A stretch of 64,000 bases of DNA from Streptomyces rhizoryzae (GCF_023155275.1 NZ_JALMUV010000010.1:1-64000); one strand, 5' to 3'. Shown: positions 1 to 8,837, numbered from the stretch's first letter. Notes: generated by a model from the sequence alone, not told the origin. Translations and numbers: made by a program.

Positions 1-55
1 CAGCGCCGATGGTACTGCAGGGGGGACCCTGTGGGAGAGTAGGACGCCGCCGAAC
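1..55 (+). rRNA. rrf: 5S ribosomal RNA, 3' end (partial)
   Basis: The first 55 bases match the 3' half of a streptomycete 5S rRNA, including the GGTACTGCAGGGG segment and the closing GGACGCCGCCGAAC strand. The 5' part and the 16S and 23S genes lie outside the window. The gene is followed at once by a strong intrinsic terminator, as expected at the end of an rrn operon. Confidence 0.93.
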
Positions 56-65
56 TCCTTTTGAT

Positions 66-110
66 AAAGCCTCGTTCCCCGAGTTTCGACTCGGGGGGCG
101 AGGCTTTTTT
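66..110 (+). terminator. rrn operon terminator
   Basis: A two-part stem: AAAGCCTCG (66-74) pairs with CGAGGCTTT (99-107), and inside it CCCCGAG (77-83) pairs with CTCGGGG (90-96). A run of six T follows. It sits just downstream of the 5S rRNA. Confidence 0.93.
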
Positions 111-146
111 GCGTTGTGTGCCGAAAGGGCTAGGTAGTCTCGGGAG

Positions 147-797
147 ATGGGCTACGACCTGATCATTTTCGATAATGACGGTGTCCTCGTGGACAGCGAA
201 CCGATCTCGAACCGGATACTCGCCGGGTACCTGACCGAGCTGGGGCACCCGACCACGTACGAGGAATCGCTCCGGGACTTCATGGGCGGGTCGATGCAGC
301 GCGTGTGCGACCTGGTGCGGGAGAAGTCAGGGCGGGCGCTTCCGGAAGACTTCGAGGCCGCTTTCCACACGCGGGTCTTCGAGGCGTTCCGCAGGCAGCT
401 TCAGCCGGTGCGCGGCGTGGAGGCCGTCCTGGAGAAACTGGCCGCGGACGGGGTGCCGTACTGCGTCGGATCGTCGGGAAGCCATGAGCGGATCCGGGTG
501 GCACTGACCAAGACCGGACTGTTCGAGCGGTTCGGTGAGGAGCGGATCTTCTCGTCGCAGGACGTCGGGCGGGGAAAGCCGGCGCCGGATCTGTTCCTGC
601 ACGCGGCCCGGGAGATGGGCGTCGAACCCGGCCGGTGTGCGGTGGTCGAGGACAGCCCCCTGGGCGTGCAGGCGGCCCTCGCCGCCGGGATGGACGTGTA
701 CGGGTTCACCGCGATGACGCCGGCGGAGAAGCTCACCGCGGCCGGAGCCACCGTGCTCTTCGCGGAGATGGCGGAGCTGCCGGAGTTGCTGCGGTAG
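147..797 (+). CDS. HAD superfamily hydrolase, beta-phosphoglucomutase-like
   Basis: A 216-residue HAD phosphatase or phosphomutase of subfamily IA. Motif I is FDNDGVLVDSE at residues 8-18, with nucleophile D9 and acid/base D11. Motif II is the Ser pair in VGSSGS near residue 110. The motif III lysine is in GKPAPD, and motif IV is VVEDSPLGV near residue 168. A cap domain occupies roughly residues 17-85. The substrate cannot be read from sequence; sugar phosphates are usual for the family. TAGTCT at 135-140 lies 6 nt before the ATG, so the message may be leaderless, although GGGAG also directly precedes the start. Confidence 0.88.
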   Translation: MGYDLIIFDNDGVLVDSEPISNRILAGYLTELGHPTTYEESLRDFMGGSMQRVCDLVREKSGRALPEDFEAAFHTRVFEAFRRQLQPVRGVEAVLEKLAADGVPYCVGSSGSHERIRVALTKTGLFERFGEERIFSSQDVGRGKPAPDLFLHAAREMGVEPGRCAVVEDSPLGVQAALAAGMDVYGFTAMTPAEKLTAAGATVLFAEMAELPELLR

Positions 798-913
798 CGG
801 CGTCTTTCGGGGCGGGCGGCGCCGGCGAGGGCCGTAACGGGGCGCGGGCTGCGGGGAATCGGGTGCGTGATCCATCTACCCAGCGGTAGCCGGGAGTTCT
901 AGGCTGGCCCGCC

Positions 914-2158
914 ATGACGCCCCCTCAGGTACCGGGAGCGCGGCTCCGGCACGGCCGGGTCTCGCTCGCCCTCAGCTTCTTCGCTCAGGGGGCGGTCTTC
1001 GCCCTGCTCGTGACCCGGATACCGGCGATCCAGGTGCGTTACGGGATCTCGGACGGGCTGCTGCCGGCCTTCCTGGCCGCGGTGCCGGTGCTCGCCGGCG
1101 TCGGCAGCGTCGGCACCGAGCGCCTGGTGAGGCGCGTCCGGCCGAGCGTCGTCCTGCGTGTCGTGCAGCCCGTGGTGTGCCTGGCGCTGCTGGCCGTCGG
1201 AGCGGTCGGCTCGCTGCCTCAGGTGGCGTTGGCGCTGGCCGCGTTCGGGCTGTCGGTGGGTGCCCTGGACGCGTCGATGAACATGCTGGGGGTGAGCCTC
1301 CAGCGGGCGTACGGGCGCAGCATCATGCTCGGCTTCCACGCCGCGTACAGCCTGGGCGGGATCGTCGGGGCCTCGCTGGCCTGGGCGGGCGCGCACTGGC
1401 AGCTGCCGCTGGCGCTGCTGTACGGCCCGGTGGTGGCGGTCCTCGTCCCGGTGGTGCTGGTGATCGGCCGGTGGTTCGTGGACGCGGACGGCCGGGCGGA
1501 ACCGGGCGGGACCGGGGGTGGGACACCGGTGGCGATGCGGCTGCTGCTGCCGCTGTGCCTGGTGATGGCGTTCGCGTACATCGGGGACTCGACGGTCTCC
1601 AACTGGAGCGCCAAGTACCTCCAGGACGTGCTGCACAGCTCCGAGCAGCTGGCGACCGTGCCGTACAACGTCTACACGGTGATGACGCTGCTCGGGCGGG
1701 CGGTCGGGGACCTGGGGGTGCGGCGCTTCGGGCCGGTCGCGGTGGTGCGGACCGGGACGGTGGTGGCGGCGGCCGGCTTCGCGGTGGTGGCGGCGGCTCC
1801 GGGGGCCTGGGCGGGGATGGCGGGGTTCACGCTGCTGGGGATCGGCCTGTGTGTGATCGTGCCGCAGACCTTCGCGGCGGCCGGGCGGTACGCCGTCGAA
1901 CGGCACGGTCCGGGGGCGTCGGATACGGCCGTCGCGCGACTGAACATTTTCAACTATGTGGGGTTTCTGATCGGCTCGCCGCTGGTGGGGGCGCTGGGGG
2001 ACGCGTGGAGTTACCGCGGCGCGATGCTCGTCCCGATGGTCCTCGTGCTGGTGACGCTGGTCTACGCCCGCTCGTTCGGGTCATCCGCGGACCGGTACGG
2101 TGACGGCCATGAGCGGCCGCGCACAGTTGATGTGGGACGAGGCAGTAACGGGCTATGA
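914..2158 (+). CDS. MFS transporter
   Basis: A 414-residue, highly hydrophobic protein with about twelve predicted membrane segments, typical of a major facilitator permease (YbjJ-like drug or sugar-type group). The first segment follows a short basic N-terminus, and a hydrophilic Gly-rich loop near residues 195-205 separates the two six-helix halves. It probably exports or imports a small solute in symport or antiport with protons; the substrate is unknown. A possible -10 (TAGGCT, 900-905) lies 8 nt before the ATG. The 3' end overlaps the start of the next gene by about 50 nt, suggesting translational coupling. Confidence 0.85.
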   Translation: MTPPQVPGARLRHGRVSLALSFFAQGAVFALLVTRIPAIQVRYGISDGLLPAFLAAVPVLAGVGSVGTERLVRRVRPSVVLRVVQPVVCLALLAVGAVGSLPQVALALAAFGLSVGALDASMNMLGVSLQRAYGRSIMLGFHAAYSLGGIVGASLAWAGAHWQLPLALLYGPVVAVLVPVVLVIGRWFVDADGRAEPGGTGGGTPVAMRLLLPLCLVMAFAYIGDSTVSNWSAKYLQDVLHSSEQLATVPYNVYTVMTLLGRAVGDLGVRRFGPVAVVRTGTVVAAAGFAVVAAAPGAWAGMAGFTLLGIGLCVIVPQTFAAAGRYAVERHGPGASDTAVARLNIFNYVGFLIGSPLVGALGDAWSYRGAMLVPMVLVLVTLVYARSFGSSADRYGDGHERPRTVDVGRGSNGL

Positions 2159-3284
2159 CTTCGGTCCGGGGCATCCGATGGACCCCGTCCGGCTCGCCCT
2201 GACGATGCGTCTGGTGGAGGCGTACGAGCTCCACCGCGGGCCGCTGGAGGTGGTGGCGGCCAAGCCGGCCGGCGACTCCACGCTGCGGCTCGTCCACCGG
2301 CAGGACTACATCGCGGCGGTCCGGCGGGCCTCCGCGGACCCGGCGGCCGCGGAGACCGGGTACGGCCTGGGGACCGAGGACGACCCGGCGTTCCCGGGGA
2401 TGCACGAGGCGTCGGCGCTGATCGCCGGGCAGTCGGTGGGCGCCGCGGAGGCCGTGTGGCGCGGCGATGCGCCGCACGCGGTGAACTTCACGGGCGGGCT
2501 GCACCACGCCATGCCCGGCGGCGCGTCCGGATTCTGCGTCTACAACGACGCGGCGCTGGCGGTCGCCCGGCTGCTGGAGCTGGGCGCCGAACGGGTGGCG
2601 TACGTGGATACCGACGTGCATCACGGCGACGGCGTGCAGGCGGCGTTCTGGGAGGACCCGCGGGTGCTGACGATCTCGCTGCACGAGCATCCGCGGACGC
2701 TGTTCCCGCAGACCGGCTGGCCGGAGGAGACCGGCGGGGAGGGCGCGGAGGGCAGTGCGGTGAACGTGGCGCTGCCGGCCGGTACCGGGGACGCGGGGTG
2801 GCTGCGGGCGTTCCACGCGGTGGTTCCGGAGCTGCTGGCGGCGTTCCGTCCGCAGGTCCTGGTGACCCAGCACGGCGCCGACACCCACTTCGAGGACCCG
2901 TTGGCGCACCTGGCGGTGAGTCTGGACGCGCAGCGGGCGGTGGCCGCAGCGTGCCATGCGCTGGCGCACGAGCACGCGGACGGGCGGTGGGTCGCGCTCG
3001 GGGGCGGCGGCTATGCGGTGGTGGACGTGGTGCCGCGCAGCTGGACGCATCTGGCGGCGATCGCGGGGCACCGGCCGATCGATCCGGCGTCGCAGGTGCC
3101 GGAGGAGTGGCGGCACGAAGTGTTCCGCCGGACCCGGCAGTTGGCGCCGCAGCGGATGACGGACGGGCGGATGCCGCAGTGGCGGGATTTCGCCGAGAGC
3201 GGCTACGACCCGGCCGACCGGCTCGACCAGGCGGTGCTGGCGACCCGCCGGGCGGTGTTCCCGGCGCACGGGCTGCTGCCGTAG
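2109..3284 (+). CDS. acuC: AcuC-type histone deacetylase family protein
   Basis: A 391-residue member of the arginase/deacetylase fold. Zn-site and active-site motifs are present in order: HHAMPGGASGFC with the His-His pair, DTDVHHGDGVQ with metal-binding Asp and His, QHGADTH and GGGGY. AcuC proteins deacetylate acyl-CoA synthetases or other proteins. I chose the ATG at 2109 because family members begin with this segment; an in-frame GTG at 2100 would add three residues. The gene overlaps the MFS gene. No clear terminator follows; a GC-rich repeat region does. Confidence 0.88.
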   Translation: MSGRAQLMWDEAVTGYDFGPGHPMDPVRLALTMRLVEAYELHRGPLEVVAAKPAGDSTLRLVHRQDYIAAVRRASADPAAAETGYGLGTEDDPAFPGMHEASALIAGQSVGAAEAVWRGDAPHAVNFTGGLHHAMPGGASGFCVYNDAALAVARLLELGAERVAYVDTDVHHGDGVQAAFWEDPRVLTISLHEHPRTLFPQTGWPEETGGEGAEGSAVNVALPAGTGDAGWLRAFHAVVPELLAAFRPQVLVTQHGADTHFEDPLAHLAVSLDAQRAVAAACHALAHEHADGRWVALGGGGYAVVDVVPRSWTHLAAIAGHRPIDPASQVPEEWRHEVFRRTRQLAPQRMTDGRMPQWRDFAESGYDPADRLDQAVLATRRAVFPAHGLLP

Positions 3285-3664
3285 GGGCGGGCGGCGGGCG
3301 GCGGGGGCGCGGGGGCCGGGGCCTTAGGGGGGAGGGGAACGGATCCCGTAGGGGTCGTGAGCGCCCCCTGCGGGGCCACAACGTGGCGGGGGAGCGGGGT
3401 ATTCCGAGGACGGGGCGAGGCGCGGGGAGTTCCGGCCGCGGAGGTGCGGGAGGCTCCGGCCCCAAGGGGGCGGAGGGGGAGGCGTGCCCGGGACGTGGTG
3501 AGGGGGAGGAGCGTGCCCCGGCAGCCCGGCAGCCCGTTTCCGTCGGTGGCCCGGGGTGGCCCGGGGTGGCCCGGGGTGGCCCGGGGTGGTCCGGGGTGGT
3601 CCGGATGTGTGACTACTCGTTGGTTCGGGCATGCGGTTCGCGGTCGGTGGGTGAGCATGGGGCC
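3285..3664. other. Non-coding GC-rich interval with tandem repeat
   Basis: About 380 nt between acuC and the next gene. It is extremely G-rich on this strand and all frames give low-complexity Gly/Arg/Pro translations, so I see no gene. The only clear structure is the 10-bp tandem repeat at 3545-3604. A start for the downstream gene as early as 3605 is possible but has atypical codon use. Confidence 0.6.
3545..3604. repeat. 10-bp tandem repeat (CCGGGGTGGC)
   Basis: Five consecutive 10-bp units, CCGGGGTGGC or CCGGGGTGGT, fill 3551-3600. Partial units flank them (GGTGGC at 3545-3550 and CCGG at 3601-3604). The last two full units share a C-to-T change at their final base. It ends about 60 nt before the preferred start of the next gene. 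Confidence 0.9.
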
Positions 3665-4480
3665 GTGGCGGGGAGCGGGGCGCTGCGGGCGCATCTGGTC
3701 GAGGCGCGGCTGGCGGGGCGGATCGCGACCACGCGGGAGCAGAGCCTGCGGCGGTACCGGCTCTTCGCGGCCCGGGACCCGCGGGTGCTGCTCGGCCTGG
3801 ACCCGGAAGCGGACTGGTCCTTCGGCGAGGTGCTGCGGCTGATGGGGCGGCGGTGCGGCGTTTCGGCCGATCCGGCGCACACTTCCGGCCGGGATGTCAT
3901 CGACCCGGCGCGGACGGTGGCCGCGCTGGACGCGTTCGCCGGCCGGCTCGCCGCGGTGGCCGCCCGCCGGCTGCCGGTCCTGCTCGGCACCGGCCATCCG
4001 CACCGGTTGCTGGGGTTCTACGCCGCCCTCGCAGACGCCCTCTCGGCAGCGGGCTGCCCCGTCCTCACCCCGGCGTATGGCCACCGTGTCGACATGGCGA
4101 CCCGGTTCGGGGTACGCACGCGGGTCGTCACGTACGTACGGGGAGTCGCGCTGATGCGAGAGACCGGCGTGCGGGGCGCATCGGCGGAGGGGGGCGTGCA
4201 CACCCATTCGCCGCTCCCGGTGCGGACCGTCCTGGGGGTCGCGGCGGCCGCCGGAGGGCCGCTTCCCGCGCTCGTCATCGGGGACCACGGGTGGGTCTGC
4301 GGGGCAGGTCAGCTGGGTATCGAGGCGGTCGGGCTGGCGGACAGCGACGACCCCGCGCCGTTCGTCGGCCAGGCCGAGGGGCGGCTGTCCACGGTGGTGC
4401 CGCTGGACGATGGGGTGCGGTCCGTGCACTACCGACCACTGGCCCGCTATGTCCTCAATAGGTCATGTCTGTCCGGATAG
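3665..4480 (+). CDS. Putative phosphatase-family protein of the bdtA neighbourhood
   Basis: About 271 residues. The sequence resembles a conserved streptomycete protein usually labelled phosphatase that lies next to bdtA. It has the motifs TGHPHRLL, HTHSPLP, GDHGWVCGAGQLG and VPLDDGV, but I see no classical catalytic signature that proves the activity. The DHGW and HTHS histidines and aspartate could bind metal. I prefer GTG 3665. An in-frame ATG at 3605 would add 20 residues, but those codons have clearly lower third-position GC than the body of the gene. Function is inferred from annotation memory only. Confidence 0.7.
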   Translation: MAGSGALRAHLVEARLAGRIATTREQSLRRYRLFAARDPRVLLGLDPEADWSFGEVLRLMGRRCGVSADPAHTSGRDVIDPARTVAALDAFAGRLAAVAARRLPVLLGTGHPHRLLGFYAALADALSAAGCPVLTPAYGHRVDMATRFGVRTRVVTYVRGVALMRETGVRGASAEGGVHTHSPLPVRTVLGVAAAAGGPLPALVIGDHGWVCGAGQLGIEAVGLADSDDPAPFVGQAEGRLSTVVPLDDGVRSVHYRPLARYVLNRSCLSG

Positions 4481-4608
4481 GCGGCTGTTCGCTGCTCCTC
4501 TTCCCCACTCGCATCACCCGCCCCTAATCTGGGGAGTGAACGCATGGCGACGAAGAGTCACCGGAGGGGAAGCCGGTGCCCGTCTTATGCGGAAGGTGCA
4601 GGTGTGTG

Positions 4609-4818
4609 ATGGCTGCGGACCAGAGGCCGTTGAACGAGGTTGTGTTCCTGACAGTGGCGGAAGTCGCCACGGTGATGCGAGTGTCGAAGATGACCGTGTA
4701 CCGCCTGGTGCACAGCGGTCATCTGCCCGCGATCCGCGTGGGGCGGTCCTTCCGGGTGCCGGAGCAGGCGGTCCACGACTACCTCCGCGAGTCGTACGTG
4801 GGGGTGGAATCGGCCTGA
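4609..4818 (+). CDS. bdtA: Excisionase-family MerR-like HTH DNA-binding protein (BdtA-like)
   Basis: A 69-residue protein consisting almost only of a winged helix-turn-helix of the excisionase type: TVAEVA, RVSKMTVYRLVHSG, LPAIRVGRSFRVPE, then AVHDYLRE. It matches the small protein called BdtA in S. coelicolor, located near bldN. ATG 4609 is preceded by GGAAGGTG (4591-4598). A longer GTG start at 4576 has a good GGAGG, but would include a rare TTA codon and unconserved Cys-rich residues, so I reject it. A candidate -10 (TAATCT, 4525-4530) lies upstream. It probably acts as a regulator; no target is visible. Confidence 0.88.
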   Translation: MAADQRPLNEVVFLTVAEVATVMRVSKMTVYRLVHSGHLPAIRVGRSFRVPEQAVHDYLRESYVGVESA

Positions 4819-4938
4819 CGGGCCGTTCGGCGACCCTCGGATTACGCGGTACGGCCGGCGCCGGGTACCCTGACCCGATGTAGGTAGTGTGGGCTCGGAC
4901 GCCCCGCACCGAGTGATACGAAGTGAGCGAGGGTAGTC

Positions 4939-5037
4939 GTGGGCTCTGTTATCAAGAAGCGGCGCAAGCGGATGGCCAAGAAGAAGCACCGCAAGCTGCT
5001 CAAGCGCACCCGCGTCCAGCGTCGTAACAAGAAGTAA
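4939..5037 (+). CDS. AURKAIP1/COX24-domain small ribosomal protein (bS22-like)
   Basis: A 32-residue, extremely basic peptide with the core [20 protein letters not shown]. Roughly two thirds of residues are Lys or Arg. This is the actinobacterial protein with an AURKAIP1/COX24 domain, seen as bS22 in mycobacterial 30S ribosome structures. The start is a GTG. The gene has its own intergenic space on both sides and ends 20 nt before a perfect 14-bp terminator hairpin, fitting a short, highly expressed monocistronic message. Confidence 0.9.
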   Translation: MGSVIKKRRKRMAKKKHRKLLKRTRVQRRNKK

Positions 5038-5057
5038 GCGACGCTGATCGCGATTTC

Positions 5058-5094
5058 GCGGCCCCTCACCGCCCCTCGTGCGGTGAGGGGCCGC
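5058..5094 (+). terminator. Intrinsic terminator after the small ribosomal protein gene
   Basis: A perfect 14-bp stem: 5058-5071 (GCGGCCCCTCACCG) pairs with 5081-5094, with a 9-nt loop. No T-run follows, which is common in Streptomyces. Confidence 0.85.
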
Positions 5095-5239
5095 GGTGCG
5101 TCTGTGGGCCGTATGGACGGTGGTTGCGGGCAAATGTCGCCCGGGGCATCGTGCGGTCACCGCGGCGCAACACCGACCCGATAGCGTGAGCCGCACAGCT
5201 CGGCGCCGGCGGAAGCCGCTGCGGGAAGGAGGGCCGATC

Positions 5240-6289
5240 TTGGGCAACGTCGTGCTCGTCACGGGCGTCGCACGGCAGCTGGGGGGCCGGTTCGTCCGCC
5301 GCATCCAGCGCGATCCCGACGTCGACCGGGTGATCGGGGTCGATGCCGTGGCGCCGGAGCACCACCTCGGTGACGCCGAATTCCTCAAGGCCGACATCCG
5401 GCACCCGGCGATCGCCCGGGTCCTGGCCGAGACCGGTGTGGACACCGTCGTCCACATGGACATCAACGGCACCCCCCTGCACAGCCGCGGCGGCCGGGCC
5501 TCCGTGAAGGAGACCAACGTCATCGGCACCATGCAGCTGCTCGGCGCCTGCCAGAAGGCCCCGGCCGTCCAGCGCGTGGTGATCAAGTCCAGCACCAGCG
5601 TCTACGGCTCCGCGCCCCGCGACCCGGCGGTCTTCACCGAGAACACCCCGCCCAAGTCCCTGCCCAGCGGCGGCTTCGCCAAGGACACCGTCGAGGTCGA
5701 GGGGTACGTCCGCGGCTTCGCCCGGCGCCGCCCCGACGTGGCGGTGTGCGTCCTGCGGTTCGCCAACATCCTCGGCCCCTCCGCGGACTCCCCGCTCGCC
5801 GAGTACTTCGCGCTGCCCGTCCTGCCCACCGTCCTCGGCTACGACCCGCGCCTGCAGTTCGTCCACGAGGACGACGCGATCGAGGTGCTGCGGATCGCCG
5901 CCTCCGAGCCGCGCCGCGGCACCCTCAACAGCGGCACGTTCAACATCGCCGGGGACGGTGTCCTGTTGCTCTCGCAGGTCTCCCGCCGGCTGGGCCGCCC
6001 CACCCTGCCGCTGTTCCTGCCCACCGTCACCTGGGCCGGCACGGTCCTGCGGTCCCTGGGCATCACCGACTTCTCGCCCGAGCAGATCCGGATGCTGACC
6101 CACGGCCGGGTCGTGGAGACCACGCAGATGCGCGAGACGCTCGGCTTCCACCCCGCGTACACCACGGCGGAGACCTTCGCGGAATTCGCCCGCGGCCGCG
6201 GACCCGGGCTGCTGCCGCCCGCGTCCCTGGCCCGCACCGTCGACCGGCTCGCCGGCGTGCTGCCCGCACGCCGCGGCCCGAGCCAGTGA
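5240..6289 (+). CDS. NAD-dependent epimerase/dehydratase (extended SDR, atypical)
   Basis: A 349-residue Rossmann-fold protein. The N-terminal dinucleotide site is VTGVARQLGGRF, followed by an acidic VDAV after beta-2, SSTSVYG around the catalytic Ser, and later FNIAGDGVLLLS. A clear YxxxK is not seen (it reads GYVRGFAR), so catalysis may be altered. I chose TTG 5240 because GGAAGGAG (5224-5231) sits 8 nt upstream and the conserved N-terminus begins there; upstream in-frame codons look non-coding. The stop is 14 nt before the acyltransferase start, so the two form an operon. It may modify a lipid or sugar-nucleotide head group; the substrate is unknown. Confidence 0.83.
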   Translation: MGNVVLVTGVARQLGGRFVRRIQRDPDVDRVIGVDAVAPEHHLGDAEFLKADIRHPAIARVLAETGVDTVVHMDINGTPLHSRGGRASVKETNVIGTMQLLGACQKAPAVQRVVIKSSTSVYGSAPRDPAVFTENTPPKSLPSGGFAKDTVEVEGYVRGFARRRPDVAVCVLRFANILGPSADSPLAEYFALPVLPTVLGYDPRLQFVHEDDAIEVLRIAASEPRRGTLNSGTFNIAGDGVLLLSQVSRRLGRPTLPLFLPTVTWAGTVLRSLGITDFSPEQIRMLTHGRVVETTQMRETLGFHPAYTTAETFAEFARGRGPGLLPPASLARTVDRLAGVLPARRGPSQ

Positions 6290-6303
6290 GGAGTTCACCC
6301 ACG

Positions 6304-7299
6304 ATGGCGGACGCCAAGGTCATCCCCTTCGGCGAGGAGCCCCGGGCCCGCCGCAAGGCCCGGCGCACCGGGCGCACCGGGCGCGGCACGGCGCTGGCGC
6401 CCGTCCCGGAGGCCCGCTCCGGGCCCCGGCCGGTGCCCGCCCCGCAGCCGGCCGGCGGCCGGACCCTGGACGAGCGGATCGCCGGCGGGCTGGCGTTCCT
6501 GCGCCGCCGGATCACCGGTGACTACGAGGTCGACGACTTCGGCTACGACCGGGAGCTGACCGACCAGGTCCTGATGTCGCTGCTGCGGCCGCTGTACGAG
6601 AAGTACTTCCGGGTCGAGGTGAAGGGGGTGGCGAACATCCCCGCCGAGGGCGGCGCGCTGATCGTCGCCAACCACTCCGGGACGCTCCCGCTGGACGGGC
6701 TGATGCTCCAGGTCGCGGTGCACGACCACCACCCGGCGCAGCGCCATCTGCGGCTGCTGGCGGCCGATTTGGTGTTCGTGCTGCCGGTGATGAACGAGCT
6801 GGCCCGCAAGGCAGGGCACACCCTGGCCTGTGCGGAGGACGCCCAGCGGCTGCTGGAGCGCGGGGAGATCGTCGGGGTGATGCCGGAGGGCTTCAAGGGC
6901 ATCGGGAAGCCGTTCGCGGACCGCTACAAGCTCCAGCGCTTCGGCCGGGGCGGTTTCGTCTCCACGGCGCTGAAGGCCGGGGTGCCGATCGTGCCGTGCT
7001 CGATCGTCGGCGCGGAGGAGATCTACCCGATGATCGGGAACGCCAAGACCCTGGCGCGGGTGCTGGGGCTGCCGTACTTCCCGGTGACGCCGACCTTCCC
7101 GTGGCTGGGGCCGCTCGGTGCGGTGCCGCTGCCGACGAAGTGGACGATCCAGTTCGGCGAGCCGATCCCGACGGACGGCTATCCGGCCGAGGCGGCCGAC
7201 GACCCGATGCTGATGTTCAACCTCACCGACCAGGTGCGGGAGACCATCCAGCACACCCTCTACAAGCTGCTCGTGCAGCGGCGCTCGGTGTTCTTCTGA
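6304..7299 (+). CDS. Lysophospholipid acyltransferase family protein (PlsC-like)
   Basis: A 331-residue member of the 1-acyl-glycerol-3-phosphate acyltransferase superfamily. A disordered Arg/Pro-rich N-terminus (about 60 residues) precedes the catalytic region. NHSGTLPLD takes the place of the NHx4D active-site box, with six rather than four residues between His and Asp. PEGFKG is the glycerophosphate-binding motif, and VPIVPCSIVGAEE follows. It acts at the membrane on lipid acylation. The gene directly follows the epimerase, with GAGGAG overlapping that gene's stop codon. The stop lies inside a strong terminator hairpin. Confidence 0.85.
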   Translation: MADAKVIPFGEEPRARRKARRTGRTGRGTALAPVPEARSGPRPVPAPQPAGGRTLDERIAGGLAFLRRRITGDYEVDDFGYDRELTDQVLMSLLRPLYEKYFRVEVKGVANIPAEGGALIVANHSGTLPLDGLMLQVAVHDHHPAQRHLRLLAADLVFVLPVMNELARKAGHTLACAEDAQRLLERGEIVGVMPEGFKGIGKPFADRYKLQRFGRGGFVSTALKAGVPIVPCSIVGAEEIYPMIGNAKTLARVLGLPYFPVTPTFPWLGPLGAVPLPTKWTIQFGEPIPTDGYPAEAADDPMLMFNLTDQVRETIQHTLYKLLVQRRSVFF

Positions 7300-7318
7300 G
7301 CGGAGAACACCGAGCGCC
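7280..7318. terminator. Bidirectional terminator between acyltransferase and rsbN
   Basis: A perfect 15-bp stem pairs 7280-7294 with 7304-7318 (GGCGCTCGGTGTTCT and complement), with a 9-nt loop containing the acyltransferase stop codon. It lies between convergent genes. Confidence 0.85.
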
Positions 7319-7368
7319 GGGGCCGCCCCGGGCCGGCCCGCGATGCCGGGGGCACGCGGGGAGCCGGG

Positions 7369-8580
7369 CTACTTGGGCAGGCTGTCGCCGTCGATGCCGA
7401 GGTCGGGCAGCAGCCCGGGCAGCAGCGGCGGGAGCGTGACATCGGGGTGGCCCGCGCCGTCCTTGCCGTGGCTGCCGTCATGCGGTGTCGCGCTGCCCTT
7501 GCCGCCCGGGTCGAGCAGACCGCCCGTGCTGCCGCCGAGCAGGCCGTCCTGTTCCTGGGACGGCGAGGCCGACGGGCGCGGGGCGCGCTCGGGCGTGCCG
7601 TGGGAGCCGGTGCCGGACCCGCGGTCGGCCGGGGACGGGCGGTTGTCGTCGCCCGTGCTGCCGCCGCCGGCGGACGGGGCGCGGTGGTGGCCGCGGCTGT
7701 CCGGGCCCGGCGGGAGCAGTGAGCGCAGCGGGCCGACCTCATCGTCTATGGCGTCGAAGACCGAGCTGACCTCGTCGCGGACGTCGGTGAGCTGCACCGG
7801 GAGCTTGTCGCGCAGTTGCGTCCAGGTGCGGCGGTGCGACTTGGTGAAGGAGTTCAGCGCCTGGATGGGGGCGAGCGAGCCGTCGCGCTCGTACGCGGCG
7901 TGCAGCAGGCGGTGGCCCTCGCCGGCGTCGTGGCGGACCCCGGCCAGGGCCCGGCGGACCTCGGCGAGCGCCTCGTGGTCGAGCTGCGCGGACCGGCCGC
8001 GCTCCAGCAGGCGGCGGGCCTCCAGCATGCGGGTGGACGCCTGGTCGAGGTAGAGCCGGCCGCGGTCGGACTCGTCGCCGGCCATGGTGAGCCGGAGGTC
8101 CTCCATCCCGCGCTTGAGGCCGTACAGGGAGTCGCCGGGGAGGGCGTCGGTGCTGGCCGCGGCGACCCCGGTGAACGCGCCGGCGGCCACGCCGACGGTC
8201 AGCCCGCCGGCCGCCAGCCCCTTGGAGAGGCGGGAGCGCGGGCGCAGTCGGCCGAGGGATTTCGCGGCGCGGTGCGCGCCCCCGGCCTCGCGCTGCTCGG
8301 GCACCCGGGCGTCGCCGGACGGGGCGCCTTCGGCGAAGGCGGCCTCCATCGCGGCGATGAGCTGGGCGCGCTGGACAGTCTTGACCTCGGCGGCCATCTC
8401 CGGCTTCGGGAGCTCCCCGAGGCCGTCGGCGACCGCCAACAGCCGTGCTTCCGCCGGCGTCTGCGCCGGACTGTCGACCTGGTCCTCGGCCGCCGCGCCC
8501 TTGAGCTCCTGCTCCTCCAGGGCCTGGGCGAAGGCGTTGGCCCGCCGGTGCACGGAGACATTCGCGATCACGGGCGGCAC
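7369..8580 (-). CDS. rsbN: Anti-sigma factor RsbN (DUF5667), partner of BldN
   Basis: A 403-residue membrane anti-sigma factor. The cytoplasmic N-terminal part (residues 1-118) should bind sigma-BldN. One membrane segment lies at about residues 120-142. An extracytoplasmic helical DUF5667 domain with PGDSLYGLKRGME follows (about 145-270), then a long low-complexity tail rich in Gly, Ser, Asp and His. It lies immediately downstream of bldN in the same direction, as in S. coelicolor, where RsbN holds BldN inactive and so controls chaplin, rodlin and bldM expression and aerial growth. Confidence 0.92.
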   Translation of the reverse strand: MPPVIANVSVHRRANAFAQALEEQELKGAAAEDQVDSPAQTPAEARLLAVADGLGELPKPEMAAEVKTVQRAQLIAAMEAAFAEGAPSGDARVPEQREAGGAHRAAKSLGRLRPRSRLSKGLAAGGLTVGVAAGAFTGVAAASTDALPGDSLYGLKRGMEDLRLTMAGDESDRGRLYLDQASTRMLEARRLLERGRSAQLDHEALAEVRRALAGVRHDAGEGHRLLHAAYERDGSLAPIQALNSFTKSHRRTWTQLRDKLPVQLTDVRDEVSSVFDAIDDEVGPLRSLLPPGPDSRGHHRAPSAGGGSTGDDNRPSPADRGSGTGSHGTPERAPRPSASPSQEQDGLLGGSTGGLLDPGGKGSATPHDGSHGKDGAGHPDVTLPPLLPGLLPDLGIDGDSLPK

Positions 8581-8837
8581 CTCCTCTCGTCATCCCGCTC
8601 GGCTCCCCGGACTGGCTTTGACTATCCAGACGGGCCGGATGGTTGCACGCCTTGTCCGTGGCCACTCGATCGAGTGAGGGGCAGCGGACATGGCGTGACC
8701 GCATGGAGCCTGCATCCCGCACAACGAGCGGCGCGGCACTCGGGTTACGCACTCACGATGATCTGACCGTCAGGGCATGGCCGGTCACCAACGGTGAGCC
8801 GGTGACGGGGTGTTGGGAGCGCGCGGGGAGGGCGGTG

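Noticed and set aside
4576..4608. Longer start of the BdtA-like gene at GTG 4576 with a good GGAGG
   Set aside because: The extra eleven codons contain TTA and several Cys codons with poor GC bias and are not part of the conserved protein.
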